Of a stretch of DNA of 64,000 nt, positions 27,675 through 38,468 are shown in pieces (position 1 is the stretch's first letter; every line of letters begins with the position of its first letter). Origin of the DNA: Streptomyces lincolnensis (GTDB lineage: Bacteria; Actinomycetota; Actinomycetes; Streptomycetales; Streptomycetaceae); contig NZ_JAIHON010000023.1 in the NCBI RefSeq assembly GCF_021173675.1, positions 47,978 to 111,977 on the forward strand. The letters are read 5' to 3'. The position numbers were made by a program, and so were the translations under genes. The notes beneath the pieces are model-generated. The model was not told the origin of the DNA and made no database searches. It was given only the letters and a program-made list of their open reading frames with translations.

Positions 27675-28445
27675 ATGACCGGCGTTTCCACGCTCGACCG
27701 TCCCCTGCAGTCGACCGCACCCGTCCGTTACACCGTCGGCCTGGCCCGGGACGAGGCCGACGTGCGGGCCGCGCAGCGGCTGCGCCACGAGGTGTTCGCC
27801 GGGGAGATGGGTGCCCTGCTGGCCACCGCGCAGCCCGGACTCGACGTCGACCCCTTCGACGCGTACTGCGACCACCTCCTCGTGCGGGACGCGGAGACCG
27901 GGCAGGCCGTCGGGACCTACCGGCTGCTGCCTCCGGAGCGCGCCGCGGTCGCCGGACGGCTGTACTCCGAGGGCGAGTTCGACCTCTCCCCGCTCGCCCC
28001 GATCCGGCCCGGACTCGTCGAGGTCGGCCGCTCCTGCGTGCACCCCGACCACCGCGACGGCGCGGTCATCAGCCTGATCTGGGCCGGGATCGCCCGCTAC
28101 ATGGTGGACGGCGGCCACGAGTGGCTGGCCGGCTGCTGCTCCATCCCGCTGGCCGACGGCGGCGCCCTGGCCGCCGGCACCTGGGACCGGGTGCGGGACA
28201 AGCACCTGTCGCCCGAGGAGTTCCGGGTACGGCCGCTGCTGCCCTGGGTTCCCGAGGTCGCGCCGCCCGCCGGGCGCACCGAACTGCCCGCGCTGCTGCG
28301 CGGCTACCTCCGCCTCGGTGCCTGGGTCTGCGCGGAGCCCGCCCACGACCCGGACTTCGGGGTCGCCGACCTGTACGTCCTGCTGTCGATGCGCCGGGTC
28401 AACGCCCGCTACCTGCGGCACTTCCTCTCCCTCGTCCCGTCCTGA
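27675..28445 (+). CDS. olsB: Ornithine N-acyltransferase OlsB-like (GNAT)
   Basis: 256 aa; ATG 7 bp after aggag. The acyl-ACP-dependent GNAT pattern of OlsB is present: DVRAAQRLRHEVFAGEMGA (about 31-49), DPFDAYCDHLLVRD, VGTYRLLPPE, EVGRSCVHPDHRDGAVISLIWAGIARYM (about 116-143), then the WLAGCCSIPL and D-x-Y-VLLSMRR region near the end. It adds a 3-hydroxy fatty acid to ornithine, the first step to ornithine lipid, a phosphorus-free membrane lipid. Overlaps olsA by one base (TGATG). Confidence 0.85.
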   Translation: MTGVSTLDRPLQSTAPVRYTVGLARDEADVRAAQRLRHEVFAGEMGALLATAQPGLDVDPFDAYCDHLLVRDAETGQAVGTYRLLPPERAAVAGRLYSEGEFDLSPLAPIRPGLVEVGRSCVHPDHRDGAVISLIWAGIARYMVDGGHEWLAGCCSIPLADGGALAAGTWDRVRDKHLSPEEFRVRPLLPWVPEVAPPAGRTELPALLRGYLRLGAWVCAEPAHDPDFGVADLYVLLSMRRVNARYLRHFLSLVPS

Positions 28446-29416
28446 TGAGCGTCTGGCTGCCCGGCGCGCCCTGCACCCCGAGGGCGTGCGTGGAGCCGGC
28501 GGGATCCGCCACGGCCGCACCACGGGCCGTCCTGCGGATCATGGCGGTCACGGCCCTGGTGCTGACCGGGGCCGTGCTGTCGCCGCTCGGCGGGAGGATC
28601 CCCGCCGGGGCGGTGCGGCGGTGGTGCCGGTGGATCGTACGGGCCGCAGGGGTCCAGGTCCGTGTCACCGGCACCACCGCCGCAACCGGGGGCCTGCTGC
28701 TGGTGGCCAACCACATCTCCTGGCTGGACATCCCCCTGCTCGCCGCCGTCCGCCCGGCCCGGATGCTCGCCAAGCGGGAGATCGGCCGCTGGCCGGTGGC
28801 GGGGCCGCTGGCCGCCCGCGGCGGCACCCTGTTCATCGACCGGGACCGGCTGCGGGCGCTCCCGGACACGGTCGCCCGCATCGCGGGGGCCCTGCGCGCC
28901 GGGCAGGCCGTCGCGGTATTCCCCGAGGGCAGCACCTGGTGCGGGCGCGCCCAGGGGCACTTCCGGCGTGCCGTGTTCCAGGCCGCGCTGGACGCGGGCG
29001 TCCCGGTCCAGCCCGTCCGCATCGGCTACCGCACCGGACGGGGCGAGGCGAGCACCGTGCCCGCCTTCGTCGGCGACGACTCCCTGCTCGCCTCCCTGTG
29101 GCGGGTGGCGAGGGCCCGCGGGCTGGTCGCCGAGGTCGAGGTCCGCGAGGCCATCGCGCCCGGTGGCCACCCCGACCGCCGTTCCCTCGCCCGCGCCGCC
29201 GAACACTCCGCCCTACCGAGGACGCATCAGCCGCAGATCCTCACCCCAGGCGTCCAGCACCGCCCCGTGGCCCTGGCGCCGGGCCGCCGCCTCCACCCGG
29301 GCGAACAGCCGCCGCTGGACCGCCACCTCGCCGCTCGCCGAGACACGGTCCACGGCCCGCAGCAGGGCACCGGTGTCCCAGCCGGGCAGCGGATGCCGGG
29401 CCAGCTCCCAGCGTAG
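28445..29416 (+). CDS. olsA: 1-acyl-sn-glycerol-3-phosphate/lyso-ornithine lipid acyltransferase (OlsA-like)
   Basis: 323 aa. An N-terminal membrane helix (about 30-55), acyltransferase block I VANHISWLDIP (H-x4-D, about 88), block II region GGTLFIDRDR (about 125) and block III FPEGSTWCGR (about 158). It completes ornithine lipid by acylating the OlsB product. The recognisable domain ends near residue 255; the last 65 or so residues are read across the 3' end of the convergent nucleotidyltransferase gene (204-bp overlap) and look like shadow sequence. Suggests loss of an original stop codon. Confidence 0.8.
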   Translation: MSVWLPGAPCTPRACVEPAGSATAAPRAVLRIMAVTALVLTGAVLSPLGGRIPAGAVRRWCRWIVRAAGVQVRVTGTTAATGGLLLVANHISWLDIPLLAAVRPARMLAKREIGRWPVAGPLAARGGTLFIDRDRLRALPDTVARIAGALRAGQAVAVFPEGSTWCGRAQGHFRRAVFQAALDAGVPVQPVRIGYRTGRGEASTVPAFVGDDSLLASLWRVARARGLVAEVEVREAIAPGGHPDRRSLARAAEHSALPRTHQPQILTPGVQHRPVALAPGRRLHPGEQPPLDRHLAARRDTVHGPQQGTGVPAGQRMPGQLPA

Positions 29417-29956
29417 GTACCTGTTGTACGGCCGGGGGCGCCGGTCCAGGGCGAAGAGCACCTCCAGCAGGGGGCCCAGACTGTCGGTCGCGTCGAGCCG
29501 GGCGGCGAGCGCCTCACCGTCACGGTCGTTCTTGACCGAGCGGTAGAGGCAGTTGGCGTAGGCGTCGAGGCGCTCGTCGGCGGTCCGGAACGCCTCGTCG
29601 GCGCCCAGGCGGGCCTTCGCGGCCAGGATGTCGGCGATCCCTCCGCCGAGGCGGTCCAGCACGATCCGCGCCCGGGCGAGGGCGTAGCGCTCGAAGCCGG
29701 GCATCCCGGCTGCCCGGAACGCGGCGAGCGGGACGACCACCAGGTCCAGGCGCGGTGTGCGGTGACCGGTGAAGCGACACAGATCCGTGGCCGCGCCGTC
29801 CGCGAGGACGACGTACAGGTCGTGGTCGGAGTGCTCGGTGGCCATGCCGTCGTGGGCCCGGGAGCCCGTGAGGACGAGGCCGACGACGGCCGGGTCGGCG
29901 GTGGCGAGCCGGACGAACGCGTCGTAGGTGAGGTGGGGCTGCTGCTGCGTGGGCAT
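29213..29956 (-). CDS. Nucleotidyltransferase-fold protein
   Basis: 247 aa. Pol-beta-type nucleotidyltransferase signature VGLVLTGSRAHDGMATEHSDHDLYVV (about 25-50), with GS and the paired Asp of D-x-D, and a third Asp in RLDLVVV. The C-terminal half is helical (LDAYANCLYRSVKNDRDGEALAARLDA), similar to substrate domains of aminoglycoside and other small-molecule nucleotidyltransferases. It probably transfers NMP to a small substrate, unidentified. Its 3' end overlaps olsA on the other strand. Confidence 0.78.
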   Translation of the reverse strand: MPTQQQPHLTYDAFVRLATADPAVVGLVLTGSRAHDGMATEHSDHDLYVVLADGAATDLCRFTGHRTPRLDLVVVPLAAFRAAGMPGFERYALARARIVLDRLGGGIADILAAKARLGADEAFRTADERLDAYANCLYRSVKNDRDGEALAARLDATDSLGPLLEVLFALDRRPRPYNRYLRWELARHPLPGWDTGALLRAVDRVSASGEVAVQRRLFARVEAAARRQGHGAVLDAWGEDLRLMRPR

Positions 29957-30165
29957 GCGTGATCTCCGGGAGGACGGCGGTGGGTATGCCTGCCGGGGAG
30001 GTCCGGGCGCCCGCTTCGTCCGCGGCGGTACGCGCCGCCGCGCGGAGGATCAACGCACGCGCAGATGCTACGGCGCTCAAGGCGCCGGTGGGCAATGGGT
30101 TTTGGTGGGGCGGCCTCCGTCGGCCCGGCGGGATTTCCGGCGACGGGGTGTTGCCGCATCCGCCG

Positions 30166-32520
<2,355 letters not shown>

Positions 32521-32525
32521 GGACT

Positions 32526-33524
32526 CTAGCCGGAGGTGATCGAGGCCAGCCTCCGGTAGGAGTCCAGCAGGGCCGCCCGGTCGTACGTGCTGGTGGTGAC
32601 CAGGACCTCCTGGGCGCCGGTCTCCTTCAAAAGCGTCTCCAGCTCATGGGCGACCTCGTCCTCGGTGCCGGCGAGGTGGCCGGTGAGGCCGGACTCGTAG
32701 AAGCCGCGCTCCTTGGCGGTCATGGGGAGGGAGCCGACGCGGTCGGCGGGTGGGAGGGGCGGGAAGGTGCCGTGGGTGCGGGAGTGGGCCATCGACCAGG
32801 CCTCCGGGATCAGCAGGCGCCGGGCCTCGGCGGGGGTGGCGGCGACGGCGATCGTGCCGGAGATGACGACGTAGGGCTCCGCGGCCCAGGGGGAGGGGCG
32901 GAAGTGGGTGCGGTAGTGGTCGATGCCGCGCTGCATCTTCTCGCGGTTGCGGAGGTCGCCGATGACCATCGGCAGGCCCGCGCGGGCGGCGATCGCGGCG
33001 CCCTCGCCCATGGCCAGCACGAACGGCGGCACGGTGAGGCCCTCGGCGGGCCGGGCGTGGACCCCGGTGGGGGAGGTACCGCGGAACCAGCCGAGGAGTT
33101 CGTCCAGCTGGCCGGCGAAGTCGTCGGCCACGTCCTTGTCCCGGCCCAGGGCCTTGCGGACGCCGTCGGTGAAGCCGACCGAGCGGCCCAGGCCCATGTC
33201 GATCCGGCCGGGGAACAGCGACTCCAGCACCCCGAACTGCTCGGCGACGACGAGGGGTTGGTGGTTGGGCAGCATCACGCCACCGGTGCCGACCCGGATC
33301 GTGCGGGTCGCGGAGGCGACGGCGGCGGCCAGCACGGTCGGCGCGGAACCGGCGACGCCGGGCACGCCGTGGTGCTCCGACACCCAGAACCGGTGGTAGC
33401 CGAGCTCCTCCAGCTCCCGCGCCAGGCGCACGGTGTCGCGCAGCGCCTCCGCGTTCGTGCCGCCCTCGCGGGTGCGGGAGCGGTCGAGGACGGAGAAGTG
33501 GGTGGCGGCGATCAGGGAGCTCAC
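32526..33524 (-). CDS. LLM-class flavin-dependent oxidoreductase
   Basis: 332 aa from the GTG at 33524. Luciferase-like TIM barrel: FSVLDRSRTREGGTNAEALRDTVRLARELEELGYHRFWVSEHHGVPGVAGSAPTVLAAAVA (about 9-70), then VGTGGVMLPNHQPLVVAEQFGVLESLFPGRIDMGLGRSVG (about 77-116). These are typical of FMN- or F420-dependent enzymes of the MsnO8/LLM type. It lies 5 bp upstream of the UvrA paralogue on the same strand, so they are probably cotranscribed, but any functional link is unknown. Confidence 0.87.
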   Translation of the reverse strand: MSSLIAATHFSVLDRSRTREGGTNAEALRDTVRLARELEELGYHRFWVSEHHGVPGVAGSAPTVLAAAVASATRTIRVGTGGVMLPNHQPLVVAEQFGVLESLFPGRIDMGLGRSVGFTDGVRKALGRDKDVADDFAGQLDELLGWFRGTSPTGVHARPAEGLTVPPFVLAMGEGAAIAARAGLPMVIGDLRNREKMQRGIDHYRTHFRPSPWAAEPYVVISGTIAVAATPAEARRLLIPEAWSMAHSRTHGTFPPLPPADRVGSLPMTAKERGFYESGLTGHLAGTEDEVAHELETLLKETGAQEVLVTTSTYDRAALLDSYRRLASITSG

Positions 33525-33619
33525 ACAGGGTTCAACGTATGACGGGCGGCCGCATTCCCGCGGCCCCCGTGTGCTGACCCCGGAAAACCGGGTGACGGCG
33601 ATATGTGCAGGTCAACACA

Positions 33620-34339
33620 ATGGGCCGGGTGACCACCCACCACGTCCTGCTGTCCGGCATCGTCGGTTCGACCGCGTACGGCCTCGCCCACGCGGGCTCC
33701 GACGTGGACCGGCTCGGCATGTTCGCCGCACCCACCGAGGCCCTGCACGGGCTGCACCCGCCGAGGGAGTCCCACGTCACCACGGCACCGGACCGCACCC
33801 TGCACGAGGCGGCGAAGTGGTGCCGGCTCGCCCTGGGCGGCAACCCGACCGCGATGGAGCTGGCGTGGCTCCCGGACGACCTGTACGAGGTGCGCACACC
33901 GCTGGGCGAGGAGCTGATCGGCATCCGCGCGTCGTTCCTGAGCGCCAAGCGCGTCCGGGACGCCTACCTGGGGTACGCCACCCAGCAGTTCAGGCGCCTG
34001 GAGGGCCGGGGCAGCGACCGGCGCACCGCCAAGCACGCCCGGCACCTGAAGCGGCTGTGCCACCAGGGGCTGGAGCTGTACGCCACCGGGCGGCTGGAGA
34101 TCCGGGTCGAGGACCCGGAGGAGTACCACGCCTTCGGCGAGCGCGTGGCCGCCGACCCGGCCGCCGCGCTGCCCGTGCTCAGGCACTACGAGACGGCCTT
34201 CGACGAGACCCGCACCGTGCTGCCGGACCAACCCGACGAGGCGCCTGTCGAGGCATGGCTGCGCAGGGTGCGGGCCCACTTCTACACCGCTGTGGCCTGC
34301 GCCTCGTGCTCGTGCTCGCAGGCCTCGTCGATGCCGTAG
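33620..34339 (+). CDS. Nucleotidyltransferase domain protein
   Basis: 239 aa. The start of the fold reads HHVLLSGIVGSTAYGLAHAGSDVDRLGMFAAPTEALHGL (about 6-44), with the GS-x-A-x-G and D-x-D catalytic motif. EAAKWCRLALGGNPTAMELAWLP (about 68-90) and a helical YLGYATQQFRRLE...AKHARHLKRLCHQGLELYATGRLEIR region follow. This matches bacterial pol-beta-superfamily proteins found with RNA repair or tRNA genes, but substrate is unknown. A GTG nine bases downstream is an alternative start. The last 58 bp overlap the convergent cobW gene. Confidence 0.75.
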   Translation: MGRVTTHHVLLSGIVGSTAYGLAHAGSDVDRLGMFAAPTEALHGLHPPRESHVTTAPDRTLHEAAKWCRLALGGNPTAMELAWLPDDLYEVRTPLGEELIGIRASFLSAKRVRDAYLGYATQQFRRLEGRGSDRRTAKHARHLKRLCHQGLELYATGRLEIRVEDPEEYHAFGERVAADPAAALPVLRHYETAFDETRTVLPDQPDEAPVEAWLRRVRAHFYTAVACASCSCSQASSMP

Positions 34340-35457
34340 GTGTCCCAGGCCGGGAACGGATCGTCGGTGGGCAGCGGTTCGCCGGGGCGCACGAGGCACT
34401 CGGTGAGGGCCGCCCGCAGCCGCTCCGCGTCCAACTGCGTCCCGATGAACACGAGTTCCTGCGCGTAGGGGCTGTCCAGGTCGCGCGCGGCCGACGGCTC
34501 GAAGCGGGCCACCGCACCGGCCTGGGACCACAGCCCGGTCACGTGCGGGCGGGTGGCGAGGGTGAAGAACCCCTTGGACCGCAGGATCCGCCCGTATGCG
34601 CCGCTGTCCAGCTCCTCGGTCACGAATGTCCACAACCGGCCCGGATGCAGCGGGAGTTCGGAGCGGAAGACGGTGGACGAGACCCCGTACTCCTCCGTCT
34701 CCGGGACGTGGTCGCCGTTGAGCTCGCGCACCCAGCCGGGCGCCTGCTGGGCGCGTTCCAGGTCGAACAGCCGGGTGCCCAGCACCTGGTGGAGATCCAC
34801 CCGTCCGTGCTCGGCCCCGACGATCCGGGCGGCCGGGTTGAGTCGTGCCAGAGCCGCCCGCAGCCGGTCCGCCTCCGCGGAGTCGACCAGGTCCAGCTTG
34901 TTGAGCACGATGACGTCCGCGAACTCGACCTGGTCGACCAGCAGATCGCTGACGGTGCGCTCGTCGTCCTCGAACGGGGCGAGGTCGCGCTCGGCGAGTT
35001 CGTCGCCGGTCTCCAGCTCTGGCAGGAAGTTGGCGGCGTCCACGACCGTGACCATGGTGTCCAGGAGGGCGAGGTCGTCCAGCGTGGCGCCGTCGTCGCG
35101 GGCGAACGCGAAGGTCGCGGCGACGGGCATCGGCTCGGAGATGCCGGACGACTCGATGAGCAGATGGTCGAAGCGGCCCTCGCGGGCCAGCCGGTCGACC
35201 TCCTCCAGCAGGTCGTCGCGCAGGGTGCAGCAGATGCACCCGTTGGTCATCTCGACCAGGCGTTCCTCGGTCCTGGACAGGGCCGCCTCGCCGCCGCGCA
35301 CCAACGCGGCGTCGATGTTGACCTCGCTCATGTCGTTGACGATCACGGCGACGCGCAGGCCCTCGCGGTTGGCGAGGACGTGGTTGAGCAGGGTCGTCTT
35401 GCCCGCCCCGAGGAAGCCGGAGAGGACGGTGACGGGCAGACGGCTGTCGTACGGCAT
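34282..35457 (-). CDS. CobW/COG0523-family GTPase, putative zinc chaperone
   Basis: 391 aa. Walker A GFLGAGKTTLLNH (about 14-26), metal-binding C-x-C-C in NGCICC (about 73), ESSGISEP, guanine motif NKLDLVD (about 163), and a C-terminal domain ending in CEHEHEAQ, a metal-binding tail. COG0523 GTPases load metals into client proteins. It follows a cysteine-free ribosomal protein L32 gene by 7 bp, downstream of a Zur-like box, which strongly suggests that this is the zinc-starvation (ZagA/YciC-type) member. Confidence 0.88.
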   Translation of the reverse strand: MPYDSRLPVTVLSGFLGAGKTTLLNHVLANREGLRVAVIVNDMSEVNIDAALVRGGEAALSRTEERLVEMTNGCICCTLRDDLLEEVDRLAREGRFDHLLIESSGISEPMPVAATFAFARDDGATLDDLALLDTMVTVVDAANFLPELETGDELAERDLAPFEDDERTVSDLLVDQVEFADVIVLNKLDLVDSAEADRLRAALARLNPAARIVGAEHGRVDLHQVLGTRLFDLERAQQAPGWVRELNGDHVPETEEYGVSSTVFRSELPLHPGRLWTFVTEELDSGAYGRILRSKGFFTLATRPHVTGLWSQAGAVARFEPSAARDLDSPYAQELVFIGTQLDAERLRAALTECLVRPGEPLPTDDPFPAWDTYGIDEACEHEHEAQATAV

Positions 35458-35464
35458 CCGGTCC

Positions 35465-35635
35465 TCAGCCCTCCGGGCGCAGCAGCCCGCGCTCGTACGC
35501 CTTGACCAGGTTCTGCGGGACGAGATGACGCACGCCGTCGACGGTGACGGGCACCAGCGTGGGCGTGGCGGCCTTCCACTGCGCGCGGCGGTGGCGGGTG
35601 TTGCTGCGGGACATCTTCCGCTTGGGAACAGCCAT
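35465..35635 (-). CDS. rpmF: 50S ribosomal protein L32, zinc-independent paralogue
   Basis: 56 aa: begins MAVPKRKMSRSNTRHRRAQW and ends with LVKAYERGLLRPEG. The sequence is clearly L32, but it contains no cysteine, whereas the zinc-binding form has four. Under zinc limitation such C-minus paralogues replace the zinc form in the ribosome and free zinc. ATG at 35635, purine-rich aggaggatcgcc just upstream. First gene of a probable operon with the CobW GTPase, under a Zur-like operator 40 bp upstream. Confidence 0.9.
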   Translation of the reverse strand: MAVPKRKMSRSNTRHRRAQWKAATPTLVPVTVDGVRHLVPQNLVKAYERGLLRPEG

Positions 35636-35674
35636 GGCGATCCTCCTCGATGGACGGGCACCGAGGACGCTACC

Positions 35675-35695
35675 TGAAAATGGATCCCATTAACA
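35675..35695 (-). promoter_or_regulatory. Zur-box-like operator
   Basis: TGAAAATGG (35675-35683) and CCATTAACA (35687-35695), separated by ATC, form an imperfect dyad (7 of 9 pairs) matching the Streptomyces Zur consensus (TGAAAATG-like arms) as I remember it. It is AT-rich against the local background and lies 40 bp upstream of rpmF. Confidence 0.8.
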
Positions 35696-35725
35696 ATTGA
35701 AGGGGCCCGATCCCTGCCGTGCCTC

Positions 35726-36130
35726 TCATCGGCGGGAGCGCACGCGCGCGTCCCGGGGCGGCTTGATGAACTGGAGCTCCAGCGTCGCCGGAGGCGCGGC
35801 GAGACCGGGACCCCCCGCGGCCGCCCACCGCACCACCTCCTCGGTGCTGTCGTCGTCCGACACGAACCCGATCCAGGTGGCCTTCCCGCCGGCCCGGCGT
35901 CCCGCCGCCGAGGGGCGCACGACGATGACGTCCGCCTGGTCGCACGGGCCCAGGCAGTCGGTCGTACGGACCTGGAAGCCGTGCTCGGCCGCACCGGCGC
36001 GCAGCAGCTCCAGCCGCCAGGCCGGGTCGGTGCCGGGCTGCTTGCGGGCGTTGCCGCAGCAGCAGCCCCGGCAGACGACGAGGGTGCAGGAGGCGGAGCC
36101 GGTCAACGACGTACGGGACGAGAGAGCCAT
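35726..36130 (-). CDS. Thioredoxin-like [2Fe-2S] ferredoxin domain protein
   Basis: 134 aa. The cysteine cluster VVCRGCCCGNARKQP (about 19-33) and the later TDCLGPCDQADVIVVRP (about 59-75) form the four-ligand pattern of thioredoxin-fold [2Fe-2S] proteins, with extra Cys residues in the first group. No signal peptide. It lies just upstream of the Zur-box-rpmF-cobW set and on the same strand; its own promoter region contains no second Zur box that I can see. Role in electron transfer or metal handling is unknown. Confidence 0.75.
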   Translation of the reverse strand: MALSSRTSLTGSASCTLVVCRGCCCGNARKQPGTDPAWRLELLRAGAAEHGFQVRTTDCLGPCDQADVIVVRPSAAGRRAGGKATWIGFVSDDDSTEEVVRWAAAGGPGLAAPPATLELQFIKPPRDARVRSRR

Positions 36131-36198
36131 GGGAGAAGCATGCGGGAGGCGGTGATCACCGGAGGGAACCGGGGTCCCCGCCGCAGCCGCCCGCCGCG

Positions 36199-37401
36199 TC
36201 AGAACCGCGCCCCGATGGTCGCCCCGTTGCGCGGCACCAGGAACGAGGGTGCCGAGGGCAGGGAGCCGTCCGCCTTCCGCGCGCCGGTGAGGGGAGCCGG
36301 GTCGGTGCTCAGGACCGAGGAGGCGTTCCATGTGCCGCCCAGGTCCCAGGAGTTGCCGGTGGAGACGGTCGCCGAGCCGAGCGCGGCGGCGGTGGCGTCG
36401 GCGACGGAGAGATTGCCGGTGAGGACGGACCGGCCGCCCGAGGTGTCGACGTCGAAGCCCGTACGGGCGTTGGCCCAGGTGGAGTTGCGGCTCAGGGCGA
36501 GGGCGCCCGCGTTGCCGTTGTCCGTGACGCCGTGCGCCGCGTTCTTGAAGGCGACGCTGCCCCGGAGGGTGTGCGCGACCGCCGGGGCCGGGCTGCCGCC
36601 GCCGAGCTTGAAGCCGTTGCCGTCGCCCGCGAAGTCGGGGAAGTTCCACCGGTTGACGCCGTTGCCGTACGCGATCGTGTTCTCGATGACGACCGGCGAG
36701 GCGAACTTCCAGTTGTCGAAGCCGTCGTCGACGTTGTTCCACAGCCGCGCGCCCCGCACGACGTTGCCCGTGCCGCTGCCCTCCTTGATGGCGAGGCCGT
36801 CCGCGCTCTCGCCGTTCTTGCGCGGGTCGCGGTTGGCGTAACTGTCCAGGTTCAGGATCTGGTTGTCGCTGGAGGCGCCCTGGAGCTGGAAGCCCGACTC
36901 GTAGTTGTCGTGGGTCCGCAGACGGGCGAAGACATTGCCGTTGCAGCCGTCGCAGTACACCCCGTACGGGCCGTTCACGATCTCCAGGTCCGAGATCCGC
37001 CAGTACGACGCCTCCATGTGGACCGCCCCGCGCTCGGCCCGCGGAATGCTGCCGCCCACGGGCGTGTGGCTCGCGGGCAGTCGCTCCCCGTCGATCACGA
37101 CCCGCTCCCCCTCGTAGGCGCCGAGGGTGATGGGCTGGGAGGCGGTGCCGGACGTGGTGACGGTGATGTTGTCGGTGAGCGCATAGGTCCCGCCGCGTAC
37201 GGCGATGGTGTCACCGGGCTTCGCCAGGTCCACGGCCCGCTGCACGGTCCGCAGGGGCTGCGCGAGCGTCCCCGGCGCGGAGTCGCTGCCGTTGGTGGCG
37301 ACGACCAGGGTGGTGGGCGCCGCGGCCGCCTCGGTCACCGGTAACGCCGTCATCAGTACGGCACTCACTGCCGCCGCCGTCCAGATCGCCGTGTTGCGCA
37401 T
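36199..37401 (-). CDS. Secreted right-handed beta-helix protein, PL9-like pectate lyase
   Basis: 400 aa. Signal peptide (about 1-29, cleavage near EAAAAP). Then LVVATNGSDSAPGTLAQPLRTVQRAVDLAKPGDTIAVRGGTYAL, a classic beta-helix entry, with coils up to about residue 365. GDGNGFKLGGG (about 268) and WNNVDDGFDNWKF (about 234) match PL9 pectate lyase features as I remember them; a catalytic Lys would be in GNGFKLGG. It probably cleaves a pectin-like plant polysaccharide outside the cell. Start at the ATG 37401 chosen because the signal peptide begins there. Confidence 0.83.
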   Translation of the reverse strand: MRNTAIWTAAAVSAVLMTALPVTEAAAAPTTLVVATNGSDSAPGTLAQPLRTVQRAVDLAKPGDTIAVRGGTYALTDNITVTTSGTASQPITLGAYEGERVVIDGERLPASHTPVGGSIPRAERGAVHMEASYWRISDLEIVNGPYGVYCDGCNGNVFARLRTHDNYESGFQLQGASSDNQILNLDSYANRDPRKNGESADGLAIKEGSGTGNVVRGARLWNNVDDGFDNWKFASPVVIENTIAYGNGVNRWNFPDFAGDGNGFKLGGGSPAPAVAHTLRGSVAFKNAAHGVTDNGNAGALALSRNSTWANARTGFDVDTSGGRSVLTGNLSVADATAAALGSATVSTGNSWDLGGTWNASSVLSTDPAPLTGARKADGSLPSAPSFLVPRNGATIGARF

Positions 37402-37472
37402 GGGGCCTCCCGCCTCCGCCTGCCTGCCGTGCCTGTTGTGTCGCACAGCAGTGGCCGCCGGGGGCGGGGAGG

Positions 37473-37519
37473 TTGCCGGGTGGCCCGGGTGGCCCGGGTG
37501 GCCCGGGTCGGCCCGGTGG
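37473..37519. repeat. 9-bp tandem repeat (tggcccggg)
   Basis: Three perfect copies of tggcccggg (37481-37507), flanked by partial or degenerate copies, just beyond the stop of the MBL hydrolase gene. A simple slippage-prone tract; could vary between strains. Confidence 0.85.
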
Positions 37520-37530
37520 CATCCCCTCGG

Positions 37531-38409
37531 TCAGGGCGCGGTGCGAGGCGCCTGGTTCGCCGGAGCGTCGAGACGGGCGTACTCCCACGGGTCGTGCGCG
37601 CTGAAGACGGTGACCTGTCCCGTCGGGGCGTGGTGGAGGTCGCGCAACCGGTCGCGGGTCGCGAGGCGGGCCGTGCCGTCGGTCTGCGCGCCCAGCTGGA
37701 CGGGTTCGAGGGCGGGGTGGGAGAGCGGCGGGGTGTGCTCTATCTCGCCGTGGTACATGTACGCGTCGCCCGCGTGCAGCAGCCACCGTCCGTCCTCGTC
37801 GCGCACGGCGACGCCCGCATGTCCGGCGGAGTGTCCCAGCAGCGGCACCAGCAGCAGCTCGCACTCCAGGCCCTGCGGACGCGCCACGCCCGGGATGCCG
37901 AACCAGTCCGTACGCCCGTCCACGCGAGCCGGCGTCAGCAGCGGGCCGTGCGCCCGGTGCGCCGGCATGAACCGGTCGAGGCTGTGCCGGTGGTGCGGTG
38001 CCGTGGGGTCGGTGACGGCACCGTACTCGTCGGGATGCACATGGACCCGTGCGTGGGGGAAGTCCGGCAGCCCTCCCGTGTGGTCGCGGTGCAGGTGGGT
38101 GAGCACGATGTGCCGCACGTCCTCGGGCGCGTACCCGAGCCGCACGACCTGCCGCAGCGCGGTCTCCTCGGGGTCCAGTGCGGGCCGAATGTAGGCCACC
38201 CAGTCCGCGCCCAGGGAACGTTCGGGATGCCGTAGGTCTGCGGTGCCGAGGCCGGTGTCCACGAGGACCAGGCCGTCGGTGTCCGTCTCGATGAGCAGGC
38301 AGTGGCAGACGGCGGCGACGGGATCGCCGCTCGCGAGGCCCGCCGTGCGGGCTTCGCCGAGGTAGGGAATCCCGCGCAGAGAACCGCAGTTGAGATGATG
38401 GATGCGCAC
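37531..38409 (-). CDS. MBL-fold metallo-hydrolase
   Basis: 292 aa. Metal-binding THLHRDHTGG (H-x-H-x-D-H, about 109-118), further His in LLGHSAGHAG (about 192-201) and Asp in LLHAGDAYMYH (about 211-221), SAHDPWEY near the C-terminus. The layout resembles AHL-lactonase-like quorum-quenching and related lactonases, but the substrate is not certain. No signal peptide. Divergent from an HxlR regulator with 59 bp between starts, so probably under its control. Confidence 0.87.
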   Translation of the reverse strand: MRIHHLNCGSLRGIPYLGEARTAGLASGDPVAAVCHCLLIETDTDGLVLVDTGLGTADLRHPERSLGADWVAYIRPALDPEETALRQVVRLGYAPEDVRHIVLTHLHRDHTGGLPDFPHARVHVHPDEYGAVTDPTAPHHRHSLDRFMPAHRAHGPLLTPARVDGRTDWFGIPGVARPQGLECELLLVPLLGHSAGHAGVAVRDEDGRWLLHAGDAYMYHGEIEHTPPLSHPALEPVQLGAQTDGTARLATRDRLRDLHHAPTGQVTVFSAHDPWEYARLDAPANQAPRTAP

Positions 38410-38468
38410 AAGGGCCTCCTGGTGGGAAGCGGGTGGGCTGTTCGCGACCGACGGTAGGAGGGGCCTTC

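Noticed and set aside
25906..27678. 590-codon plus-strand open frame across the HEAT-repeat gene
   Set aside because: Arg/Gly-rich shadow; HEAT repeats on the minus strand are convincing.
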